A DNA stretch of 64,000 nucleotides from NCBI GenBank assembly GCA_030248215.1, contig JASANG010000067.1, positions 36,001-100,000 on the forward strand, written 5' to 3'. Shown piece by piece: positions 55,701 to 64,000 of the stretch. Position 1 is the stretch's first letter. The number at the start of each line of letters is the position of its first letter. Made by a program: the position numbers and the translations under genes. This DNA comes from Enoplolaimus lenunculus. Lineage: Eukaryota; Nematoda; Enoplea; Enoplida; Thoracostomopsidae. The notes below the pieces were generated by a model that saw nothing but the letters and a program-made list of their open reading frames with translations, made no database searches and was not told the DNA's origin.

Positions 55701-58326
55701 AAGTCTGAGCTCTGAAATATGTCTTTCAGATCTCAGAATTCTGAATTGATTGAACTAATTCTTAGTTAATTAACTCTCCCAGATTTACATCAACTCAGCG
55801 AAAGTTAATGTTCACTGTTAACTCAAAAATAGCCAGAAATGGCCAATTTTCCTTCTGAGTTCATTAATCAACTCATTGGAATTTACAGTGCAACGGTTGT
55901 TTTACCTGTACTCAACATGATTGGTGTTGTCATTAGAATGGCAGCGACCCATATTATGATTGTTGTACATATAGGAAGCACACGTTGTGCACGATGACTG
56001 GTCGGAAACAGAATCATCAAAAATCGATCTAAGCTGATTGCGGTGATGCACATTGTTGATACAAAAATGTTAATCGCTTGTATTGACGCAACAAATTTGC
56101 ACAAAAATGTTCCTGTAATCGCAAAAGCTCATCAAGATTTTCAACCTAGCTTGTAAGCTATCGAAAACACCTGTGAGCAACCTCCTGGAAATTTTTCAAC
56201 CCCCAGAGCACCGACGATAAGTAATCTGGGTGTGGTTCCAGCAAACATAGCGTAATCATGAGTTTATTCGTAAGCCTAAGCCCAAGCCAAGCACAAAATT
56301 AGTCTAAAGCTTAAGCTTATTCTATTCTAGTCCCACAGAAAACATTCCGCTCCTGATCTTTACATTGGCCACGATTTTAAACAAAATATAGTACAAACCG
56401 GGGTTGTTTTTTTCGGAAAAAAATTAATTCTTTGTCTGAGTGATCGGTTAGCCAGCCCCCTGTGACCCAAAAATTTTTTTCGATAAGTTGGACAAATTAT
56501 ATATCACCACTGACTCGTTAGGCGGATGTCTGATTGGGAAACATACAACAATATTCATCTTAGCTCCACAACCTGCGTCAAATGGTATATAATTTGTATA
56601 AGTTTTCGACAAACAAATTTTGAGTCCAGTGGAGAAATTTGGGACTTTAAAATTCGATTTTTTTAAAAATTTAAGTTTTGGCATGGAATAACCGGAGGAG
56701 GTCATCAGAACTTCAGAAACTAATGAGTTGAGCGAGTTAAACAAGTCGCACTTGGTTTTTGTAAGTATAAATCTCAAGATACTTTTGGGTTTTTTCTGAC
56801 ATCAAAGCCTCTCAATTGCTGCAACCTCGTGAGCAAAGCGAGGTTGAAGCTAGACGTATTCTTATGTTAAATCATTCGGTAAAAGCAAGCTTTCAATTTT
56901 GAGCACCCTAACCTTGGCCCCACTGTCGACAAAACCTGGCGAGTGAACCGAACAAGTTGTATATGTATTTTACATTGAATCTCGTTGCAAAATTTCAATT
57001 CTGAAATCCATTATAGATTCATATGCTGCAATTTTCGTGATTTTCGGACATATAATGTGTCCTGGTGAACATATACACACGGTCACTGTTAATGTGTTGC
57101 ATGAAAATCAGTTACATGTCATCTAAAACCGTTTTTTATCATATTTAGTTGCAAATTATAATTAAGAATCGTTTAATATTTTTCCATTTTTTCCGGCCAA
57201 ATACCCGGGTTACAAACTAATTCGCAACGACCACAGAGAAAACTGGTGCTGCCATTTTCAGTTGTTCGTTTTGCAAGTATTGCACAACTTTGGCTATAGT
57301 TATAATATATATGTTTACCTAAACTCGGGGTCAACATTATGTAGTGAACGTAAAACGTCTAACATGTTAAACAAGGTTTTGAGTGAAAATTTTACATATT
57401 TTATAAAATGCAATATCAATTTTATCATTACCAAAACCGGTCAGTTGCACCAACTGGTGATAATTGCAACGCATGGTTCACTGCCACTAAGTCTGCTACA
57501 TGGAAACTTTATATAATGTTTGCTAACGAAAACTTAAAATAATTACCAAGATCCCAAAACGCTTGCAGGACAAGTTTCGTAGTTAGCGGAACAGTAACGA
57601 CACACATTATAAAATCTGAGGTTGCGAGCAATACAATAAAGTGATTTCGAAGCGTTCGCATTGAAGGCTTGATCAGCACCACTATTATTACCATCGCATT
57701 GCCAATTGAACCTGAAGAATAAGCAATAAATTATTGTTTGCGTTTAAGATATGTACCAGTAGTAACAGTTCTATAGATTACCACCACGTATGTTGAAATT
57801 TTGTTAGAATCTGCTTCATGTAGCCAAATGTCCCTTATATACATTGTAGACAAGAGTGTGCAACTTACCGAATTTTGCTTGGACTAAAAAGTACCGCGCG
57901 TGATGCGTTTTTCCTGAGACTCTTTCATTTGAGGGGGTAAATGTTTAACCTACAGTGTAAAATAATCTAAGAACCCTCGCCTGATAGTTGCCAAGCGCAA
58001 TTTTAGCGTTAAATCTTATTGTTTCGAATTTAGCAATCTGGCTGACGGCTCTGCCCAACATCACGCTTTTGTGATGCCTTTGCTATAAAATGTTTTCACT
58101 CACCAAACGTCGCCACTGTCGCATAAGACAACAAAATCATCGTTCGCAAATATGGCTGTTTGTAGTAAGGATCGTTAAGCAGACTCAACTTCTGGCTCAC
58201 ATTGTTACAAAATTCAACTGTGATAGCTTGTCCAGATGAACTTGCAGAGAAGTTTGATTGCGGCGAAAGAATTGCTGATGTCGAAGTTTCTTGGTATCCA
58301 ATAAATAATGGTTCACTACTGTCCAT
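49726..58326 (-). CDS. Rhodopsin-family peptide GPCR, NPY/NPF-receptor-like, 7 exons
   Basis: A seven-helix cell-surface receptor. Exons, in order: 58326-58104, 57711-57547, 56112-55906, 54804-54597, 53717-53550, 52081-51983, 49966-49726. All have GT-AG ends and all phases agree; 1311 bp, 436 aa. The N-terminus is extracellular, with NFS and NVS glycosylation sites. TM1 has GNAMV, TM2 LLATSDF. TM3 ends SLDRF (158-160 DRF in place of DRY). Conserved extracellular cysteines are C134 and, in loop 2, C216 and C223. TM5 is FQYFLPLLGTVALY, TM6 ATWLPFNIYM and TM7 NPVLYGLLNRN (380-384). The TM6 WLPFN, the TM7 H-CTGMLSACANP and the LNRN after it point to the neuropeptide Y/F and prolactin-releasing-peptide receptor branch. 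The ligand is unknown. The last intron holds an unusual array. Confidence 0.94.
49980..50206 (+). mobile_element. Family A element 13 bp from the last GPCR exon
   Basis: Perfect inverted ends GGCCCATGTATAGAACAGGG / CCTATTCTATACATGGGCC apart from single changes. Exact octamer AATAAATC at 49972-49979 and 50207-50214. It lies just upstream (in transcription) of the exon 7 acceptor, so it splits the branch-point region: only about 13 bp of the original intron remain between element and exon. The core has long TTAGGC runs. Confidence 0.94.
50296..51714. mobile_element. Family B element split by a tandem array
   Basis: The left end is CAGGGTACAACCGGAGGTCC at 50296. The right part, from about 51535, carries TTAGCGTAAAACCAAACAAC, AACCATCATTTTTTGCTACC and CTCCGGCTCCGGCAAGTTTT, matching the right half of the intact copy at 62069-62434. 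Between the halves lies the 176-bp tandem array. The terminal GGTTGCACCCTG is missing. Confidence 0.65.
50340..51534. repeat. Tandem array of chimeric units carrying exon-7 acceptor copies
   Basis: Five good copies plus partial copies at a period of 172-177 bp; TCAGGTCTGA starts at 50661, 50833, 51008, 51185 and 51361. Each unit joins two sources. One is GTGCAGTTTGCAGTATTCAGG-type sequence, nearly the same as the exon 7 start and acceptor at 49945-49975, plus the adjoining intron (AAACGGAACGCCGGTC, GTTACAAGTTTAATGTTC; originals near 50230-50285). The other is GGCCAATGCTACTTTAAGGGGC, an end of the element type seen at 49059-49224. On the minus strand every unit presents TTTTCAG|ACCTGAATACTGC. 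The family A insertion at 49980-50206 is absent from the units. Confidence 0.88.
52627..52836. mobile_element. Family D palindromic element
   Basis: Runs from CACTGCAAAAAATGGTGAGT to its inverted form ending TTTTTTGCAGTG, palindromic over nearly its whole 210 bp. TA on both sides suggests a TA target duplication, as for Tc1/mariner-type elements. In the GPCR intron between exons 5 and 6. Confidence 0.85.
52988..53207. mobile_element. Second family D palindromic element
   Basis: Same ends (CACTGCAAAAAATGGTGAGT … TTTTTTGCAGTG) and same motif GAGTC-AAATT-GACTC inside. It lies only 151 bp from the first copy. Flanks are CA and TA, so the duplication is imperfect. Confidence 0.83.
53286..53420. 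repeat. 45-bp minisatellite, three copies
   Basis: The unit ACTTTTCAGCTCCGCAACCA… to …GTAGTGGGGGCAACT is repeated three times with one or two changes. As 45 is divisible by three, a 15-residue repeat (YFSAPQPEIISSGGN) stays open. It is antisense inside a GPCR intron with no splice context, so I do not call it a gene. Confidence 0.85.
54226..54290. repeat. Micro-palindromic element, family H
   Basis: TGTAAACAAAGTAAAGCTGGAA, core GCCCAAAATACGTATGTGGG, then CGATCCAGCTTTAAT. Compare 24264-24325. In GPCR intron 4. Confidence 0.75.
54418..54472. repeat. Micro-palindromic element, family H
   Basis: TCTGCTGGAACGGTGCCCAA, core ATACGTATGTGAGG, then CGTTTCAGCTTTAAT. It is about 130 bp from the previous copy, in the same intron. 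Confidence 0.72.
55166..55507 (-). mobile_element. Family B element, reverse orientation
   Basis: GGGTGTAACCGGAGGTGGAA at the left and CAGACGTATGGTTGTACC at the right; the middle has TTAGTTAATTTTAGCCAAAA and AAGTTGTTTAGTTTTTACGC, the complement of the copy at 62069-62434. In GPCR intron 3. Confidence 0.7.
55649..55890. mobile_element. Family E palindromic element next to a GPCR donor site
   Basis: CACTGTAAATTTCAGTGAGT to its inverted form CATTGGAATTTACAGTG. The inside is filled with CAACTCAGAATGAGTT-type palindromes. It starts 13 bp inside the intron from the exon 3 donor at 55905. Related copies are at 58637-58883 and 63836-64000. Confidence 0.82.
56130..56372. repeat. Fragments of families F and A-related elements
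   Basis: 56130-56210 matches the middle of family F (TTTTCAACCTAGCTTGTAAG, GAAATTTTTCAACCCCC). 56237-56372 is a sister of 28660-28792 (TCTAAAGCTTAAGCTTATTC, AGTCCCACAGAAAACATTCC). Both lie in GPCR intron 2. Confidence 0.55.
56480..56725. repeat. Dispersed repeat, family I copy
   Basis: GTTAGGCGGATGTCTGATTG, ATCTTAGCTCCACAACCTGCGTC and AAATTCGATTTTTTTAAAAA match 22388-22600. In GPCR intron 2. Confidence 0.6.
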
Positions 58327-58636
58327 GTTCGGTATATATATTTTAGTTATTTCACAAATTGGATGCAGAAGAAAGTCTTGAAATTTTTTTAACCGTTTTT
58401 ATTGGGAAATTGTGAAGGTATAATATTCATGCATATTGTAAAGTATTCTTAAAAAATAGAAAAACATATATCCACTGTTTACCAAACAAATTATCATTGT
58501 TTCCATTGTTGAATATTTGATTTAGGTATGCCTAAGCCTAAACGTAAGGCTAAACATAACGACTTACACCGAGCCTCCTGATTTTAAAGTCATCCAGTCT
58601 CCCTGTCTTCTTGCAGGCAAGACTATAGGTGGAACA

Positions 58637-58883
58637 CACTGCAAATTTTAGTGAGTTGATTTTAACTCAGAATGAGTTGAATCGATCGTCTAAGTTATGA
58701 CTATCGTAACTCAGAATTTTGAGTTGATTCAATTCATTCTGAGTTAATCAACTCACTCCGAGTCAACGCAACTCAGAGTAAGAATCAACTCAACTCAGAG
58801 TGAATTAATGCTCACTGATATTAATTCAGAAATAACCAACTCGCTAGCTGAATTGATTAATCAACTGATTAGCATTTACAGAG
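58637..58883. mobile_element. Family E palindromic element upstream of the GPCR gene
   Basis: CACTGCAAATTTTAGTGAGT to a degenerate GATTAGCATTTACAGAG, with AACTCAGAATGAGTTGAATC palindromes inside. About 310 bp upstream of the GPCR start codon, so it lies in or near the promoter. Confidence 0.75.
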
Positions 58884-60590
58884 CATGGCTCCTTTGCGCG
58901 TAAAGTTAATAATTGAAACACTCAAGTTGCACAAGGTTTCCACTGACCGTGTGCTGAAATCATGCTGTAAAGTTGCGAAACAATTATATTTCAAGCAAAT
59001 AACATTTTAGTTTAAAATATACAGCCACAACAGTTCAAATCAACCATGTGATTTACAAAAAAAGCATAGCATCTGAAACGAAAAACTTTGAACAGTTGAT
59101 CATGCGTTAAACCATGAATACAATTTGCTAAGAACCTAAATTTTTGGAAATAATCAAAGTCTATTTTGAAGCGATTTGTTCGATAAGCAATCAAAATGAC
59201 GAAAACCATCCAAAATCTTATAATTCATGACGTATATCTGCTACTTTTTTCTAATTTTAAAAGACTTAGCGCAGATTTGAATATCTCAACTATTGACAGA
59301 AAAATAAACATTTTTGAAACTCTTACCGGGTTTACCGTTACCGGTATTTTGACCATTATCCTTTTCCATCTCAGTAAAATATTACAATCTACATCATGAA
59401 AACGACCTAAATTCGCAGTAATTTTCTATACTCTGTAATAAGATGTTTAAATTTGAAGGACAAATGCTAAGCCAAACAATCAGTATAAGGTGTCTTTTGA
59501 GAATGTATATAATGTTCCTTTAAAATCGAAAACTTGCCATTTCAAAAATGGTTTCTAATCCTAACTCAGTGTCTTTTGTTTTCAATTGAGTTGACAATCT
59601 ATAGTAGCCGTGTAGACCAAGGTTTATCGTAAAAAGTAATAGGACTATTTCAAAGTAGGAATGAGAAAATGCAGCGAGACTAGCGTTTATTGCGTTTATT
59701 ATAGATTAGCACCGGATATCGTGGTATAAAAATATCTGTTCTGTATATTAATCTAAACCAATATATGTCCTGATATCCGCCGGATATGTGAAATAAAATT
59801 GAGCGAGTTTACGGAAAGATTCCATTAATCACCACAAAGGTCTAAAGATGTCAACAAGTGAATTTCAACCAAAACCTGGCGCAAAATATTGGGCCACGAT
59901 TTCATGATCATGTTGTATTGTACGAAAAGGGGACTTTCTACCTCTCCCCCACAGAGAACAACTTACAGGAGACCCTAAGCAGACTAAGCAATTCATTATT
60001 GGAACATTTAAAATTAGTAAAGAAGTGTATACTTTTAAACTGTGTTTTGGAACTCATGTAAGAGATGAGACTGCTTAGTGCGAAGGATTGGAGGTCTGCA
60101 ACAGTCCCTTATCCTGTTTAGAATCCGCTGAAATTGGGTGAGTTCAGATGGGACGGCAAACCCCCTGATTGGAACGTAAAACAGCGGCTTTACCTCGCCA
60201 CATACTGAGACGGTCAGACTGCGAAAAGTTCTTTGTAAAAATTGCCAACAGAAAACGAAGTAAACTTTCCCACTAAGTTTCAGTTGCTGTAAAACAGTGA
60301 GGCTGTTTAACGTTGCAAGCAAGGGCGAACAATTATTGCTTTATACCGTTATTTTAACAACGCATTTCTCAGTTATCGGCTATCGGTGGAATCAGTTATG
60401 AGTCCTAGGGCTGATATAACACATAACGGCTTTCTGCCCTTGGGCTGTCTTTTGAAGAATAAAATTTTGTGGTATATGAGTGTAGGGAAAGATATGTGTG
60501 ATATTGCCTTGCGCCCTTTAATGTAGCAACGAATACTTATAATATGTCCTCCAAATCTGGGACTTGCTATAAAGTTAAATTTTGTTGCAA
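58884..60590. other. Intergenic, no gene recognised
   Basis: Short frames only. A minus-strand stretch of 95 codons at 60035-60322 has no start or splice context and matches no family I know. Confidence 0.45.
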
Positions 60591-60591
60591 A

Positions 60592-60880
60592 TTTAATAAA
60601 GCCGTCTTCGCACGTGCAAGTTTTTGTTGCGAGAACTTGCAGCTGCAAATTGCACACAGAACTTGCATTTTTTCATCAACCACTGCGAAAGCGGCTGAAA
60701 TAAATTCAGTGAGATTGCATGGTTATTCACACATCTGAACTAAATTCCTAACTATGATTTTTAATGAATTATTTGCCGCTGCAAGTTTTTTGAACGGGAT
60801 TTGTACAAAACTGGCAAGTTCATGTTGCAGCTGCAAGTTCTCGCAGCCAGAAATTGCGCGTGTGAATAGGGTTTAAAACA
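60592..60880. repeat. Foldback element with GCAGCTGCAAGTTCTCGC arms
   Basis: TGCGAGAACTTGCAGCTGCAA near 60632 is inverted as TTGCAGCTGCAAGTTCTCGCA near 60825. Outer parts (CTTCGCACGTGCAAG / AAATTGCGCGTGTGAATAG) also pair. Loop of about 170 bp, non-coding. Confidence 0.7.
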
Positions 60881-62068
60881 GCTGACGGTATATGAATTAC
60901 CGTGTTTTACTTCATATAAAAATAGATATAAGCGAAACTGACAGATATACCACCAGCATCATGCTGAACCAGAACCATTTATTTACCCGCCAAACGCCAA
61001 AGATAGCACTATCAAATGCACGAATTCTAAACCTAATTAAAAACACGCGTTTATTTTTTCAAAATATATCCTCCAAGAAAACACCGTATAAAACTTTATG
61101 TAAACATATTTAACGCAATCAGAATCAGAAGGCAAACGCATATTTAAAATCTAAGAGCTAAACCAATTTGACTCTTCTGAGTGGTTTTGTTCTGCTCTTG
61201 TGCGCAAAAACCGCATTTATAATTAAGTAAATTTCAATAGAAAAATACTTGTTTCACTCGCTTGATTTAGCAGCACTGGTGTGTCCAGTGTTACGGTAAA
61301 ATACTGTCAATCAACTACGTGAATAAGTCATGTAAAACATTCTAAAGCACGACATGAATTGTTTAAACTTACCGTGACATTTCTGAAACTTTCATTAAGT
61401 ATATATATCGGCTGATATTAACTATAAGGGCCTGTCCACTAAGCCGTAGTTTAAACACAGCCTAACCGTAATCCTAGGCGCAATCCTAAACATAGGTCTA
61501 AGCCTAATTCTGAAGATGAGCCTAAGATTTTAAGTTGCTAAGCCCACCTGGCTCCCATAATGAACGTGCGCCAGTATCGAACTGGTACAACAATCATTTC
61601 AGAGATATTTCGAACCAGACTAGAAAAGTGAAACCAGAAGAGGGCTCGATACGTCTATGCAAGTCATAGCTTGGCGTGGGGGGTATAACATACAAGTTTG
61701 TTGCACGAGTAATGTCATTAAACTAAGGTGCAATTTTTATCTAGTCCGAGGGTACAGTTTTTACGGGGGGGGGGCAGTTTTTGCCGTGGATGGAGGAAAA
61801 TTCTTTGATTTCAACTTTGTTTTCCAATAGTCATGATCAGTTTTATCACACTAAATATTAATAGAGGTTTGCTCTCGTTCCTGATTAGACTCTCACATTT
61901 ATAGTACTTACGTAAACACTACTGTAAAACGAGTGGGTTGAATATCAGTATATTTTGCGTCTTTTAGAATTAGCCTTATCAGGATTATACTGTAATGAGT
62001 GTTGTAATTTGAAAAACGACTGTGATCAGAGGTGCATATATATTTACAGCACGGATAGCGGAATATCA
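60881..62068. other. Intergenic; decayed elements only
   Basis: About 61430-61560 is a decayed family A-like core (GGGCCTGTCCACTAAGCC, AATCCTAGGCGCAATCCTAAAC). A G-run of nine lies near 61768. No gene is seen. Confidence 0.45.
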
Positions 62069-62434
62069 GGGTACAACCGGAGATCTGCATCCGGCTCCAG
62101 CTTCGGCAGAAAATCGGCCTCCGGCTCCGGCGCCAGTAGAATTTTTGCCAAACGTTTCAGCAGTTTCGGTAGTAAAATTTTGCACAATTTTGCAAAATTT
62201 ATCTGTGTAGCAAGTTTCGATTTATTTTAGTCACAATTGTCAGAAAACAATTTCCAAAATTTCGCAGAAAATTAGCATAAAACCAAACCACTTAACAACA
62301 TATTGCGGATATTGGCTAAAATTAACTAATTAACCATCATTTTTACTACCTATTTTCGAAACCTCCGGCTGCGGCAAGTTCCGTGGATCTCCGGCTCCCG
62401 CTCCGGTATTCTGCACCTCCGGTTGCACCCTGCG
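62069..62434 (+). mobile_element. Intact family B element
   Basis: CAGGGTACAACCGGAGATCT to CACCTCCGGTTGCACCCTG: inverted CAGGGT(A/G)CAACCGGAG ends, 366 bp. Octamers CGGAATAT and CGGGATCT match at 6 of 8. This is the reference copy for the family; no coding frame of any length. Confidence 0.8.
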
Positions 62435-62539
62435 GGATCTTCAGGAAGTTTCTGAAGAGACGATAAAAACATTCCTACTTTCTCGATATAAAATCTTAAC
62501 TTCTTTTCTACATGAAGAGCTAATGTTTAACAGAAGTCA

Positions 62540-62553
62540 TTACTATTATTATA

Positions 62554-62621
<68 letters not shown>
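62540..62621. repeat. (TTA)n microsatellite
   Basis: A run of ATT/TTA trinucleotides with two interruptions. Confidence 0.95.
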
Positions 62622-62848
62622 CTCGTTAGGATTAACATCGTTCATTTAGGCAGGATATGGCATACGACTACGCATTAACTAATAAAGTGAAACTCGGTGC
62701 TCTCTGAGTTCCTTGAGGTCAGCCACTTAACACTTAATTATAATCCTAATGTTTCAAGTCAAGGTATGTCTGATTGTCATTTTTTTGTTAATCTGCTTTG
62801 TGACATATATCAAACTAAAACGCATTAATAAGCAACTAATGTACCCTT

Positions 62849-63055
62849 GGTCCATGCATAGAACAGGGCCGGAACAGTAGTATAAGGGTGTTCCTAGGCC
62901 TAAAAGCCTAAAGCCTAAAAGTGTATAGATGAGTCTATTCGTAAGCCTAGGTCTAACCTAAGCGTAAGCCAAAGCACAAAAATTAGTCTAAAGCTTAAAC
63001 TGACTCTATTATAGCCCCTCCGGAAAACGATCCGGCCCTGTTCTATACATGGGTT
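62849..63055 (-). mobile_element. Family A element with exact 8-bp target duplication
   Basis: GGTCCATGCATAGAACAGGG to CCCTGTTCTATACATGGGTT; GTACCCTT duplicated exactly at 62841-62848 and 63056-63063. Confidence 0.92.
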
Positions 63056-63063
63056 GTACCCTT

Positions 63064-63835
63064 TATGACAGATCAGACAACTCGTGTAATGGTGGTACAC
63101 AATTGTAAAACAATCTATAAAACAATGCTTATATAGCTTTAAAGAACTACTCGTGCATGCGTTTCACAGTCAGTTATAAAAGATGACAATACGTCAGTCA
63201 CTAAAATGTATTTATCTCACAAACCATTCTTCTGGTTATTGAGTCGAATTAGTTTAAGTTTCCATTGGGACTGCATCGAAAACCTGTGAGAATTTATTTT
63301 TCGCAGCTGTCAACAGTTAACAAAATTTCAAAACCAGTATACAAAATGACACTTCAAGCCCGTAGCCAGCTTAGAATGAAGCTGGGGAGGCGAAACAATT
63401 GTACGAAGGGCCAATGGCATGTAGGCGATTTGACAACAGTTTTAAGCAGGGCGAAACCCTTCCATGGGACAGCGAAATATTTTCCCAGTGGATCGCTGAG
63501 CTTTCTTCGAATACTCTGGCTGCTGGTCCGTGAGACTTTTTCGCCATTGGTCGTTTTCCAATGATGCAGGTTTCGTGATGTTATATCTATTGCCTGGTTA
63601 GGCCCCATAATTCAGGCACTTCAATTATGCTGTATGGATATTTAAAACCTCATTATACAATCTTCAATATTGTCGCAGAAAATGATATTCTGATCAGAAA
63701 TTTATTCTATTCTTGTGGTACGACTAAGAAGTGCATCGCTGATTTTACAGCCAAGCATTGTACTGTTTGTACGGTTGACATAAAACAATTTTGTTTCGTG
63801 TACACATTCTTCCCGTATTTAACGTTAACGCTTTA
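63064..63835. other. Intergenic, no gene recognised
   Basis: A family F left end (AGCCCGTAGCCAGCTTAG) occurs near 63357 without a matching right end. Overlapping frames on both strands at 63265-63608 have no splice or start support. Confidence 0.4.
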
Positions 63836-64000
63836 CACTGTAAACTCCAATGAGTTAACTGATCAACTCAGACGGAATATTAGTTATTTCTGAGTTAATA
63901 ACAGTAAACTTTAACTCACTCTGAGTTGACTTGATTCTCGCTGTGAGTTAAATTGACTCCGGGGGAGTTGATTAATTAAATCAAAATGAGCTGAGTCAAC
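63836..64000. mobile_element. Family E palindromic element, cut by the window edge
   Basis: CACTGTAAACTCCAATGAGT followed by AACTCA/TGAGTT palindromes, as in 55649-55890. The right end lies outside the window. Confidence 0.7.

Noticed and set aside
60035-60322. Minus-strand frame of 95 codons
   Set aside because: No splice or promoter context and no recognisable family.
62022-62230. Frames across the CCGGCTCCGG region
   Set aside because: They are translations of a family B non-autonomous element.

Overview
This is animal nuclear DNA from an AT-rich, intron-rich, non-vertebrate metazoan. The evidence is spliceosomal genes with GT-AG introns and animal-specific families: a p21-activated kinase, the acetylcholine-receptor chaperone RIC3, a quiver/sleepless-type Ly6 protein and a peptide GPCR. 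I could not fix the phylum. I saw no bacterial genes, CRISPR, rRNA or intact retroelement.

Layout, left to right. (1) 655-2485, minus strand: part of a long, low-complexity, Ser/Thr-rich protein gene I do not recognise; two exons join in phase and it continues out of the window. (2) 8674-16960, plus: a complete 12-exon group I PAK, 786 aa. (3) 24674-32077, plus: a complete 7-exon RIC3, 642 aa. (4) 37386-39874, plus: a complete 5-exon secreted/GPI-anchored Ly6 protein, 157 aa. (5) 44167-47095, plus: a 3-exon, 144-aa basic protein with a presequence-like N-terminus, family unknown. (6) 49726-58326, minus: a complete 7-exon rhodopsin-family peptide GPCR, 436 aa. I assembled every multi-exon model by hand. 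In each, all exon lengths, splice sites and reading phases agree and the total length divides by three.

Between and inside these genes lie many small non-autonomous elements. Several families show clear inverted ends and 8-bp target duplications (hAT- or P-like). Two palindromic families look like TA-type (Tc1/mariner-like) elements. There are also tRNA-derived SINE units, foldback elements, three minisatellites and a long A-tract.

The most unusual structure is at 50296-51714, in the last intron of the GPCR. An approximately 176-bp tandem array there repeats the 3' splice site and first codons of the true last exon, joined to transposon-end sequence. The array is bracketed by the two halves of one transposable element, which gives the receptor transcript a ladder of decoy acceptors.

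The genes do not form an operon or pathway. RIC3 and the Ly6/quiver protein are both, by family, linked to nicotinic receptors or channels, but their proximity is probably coincidental.
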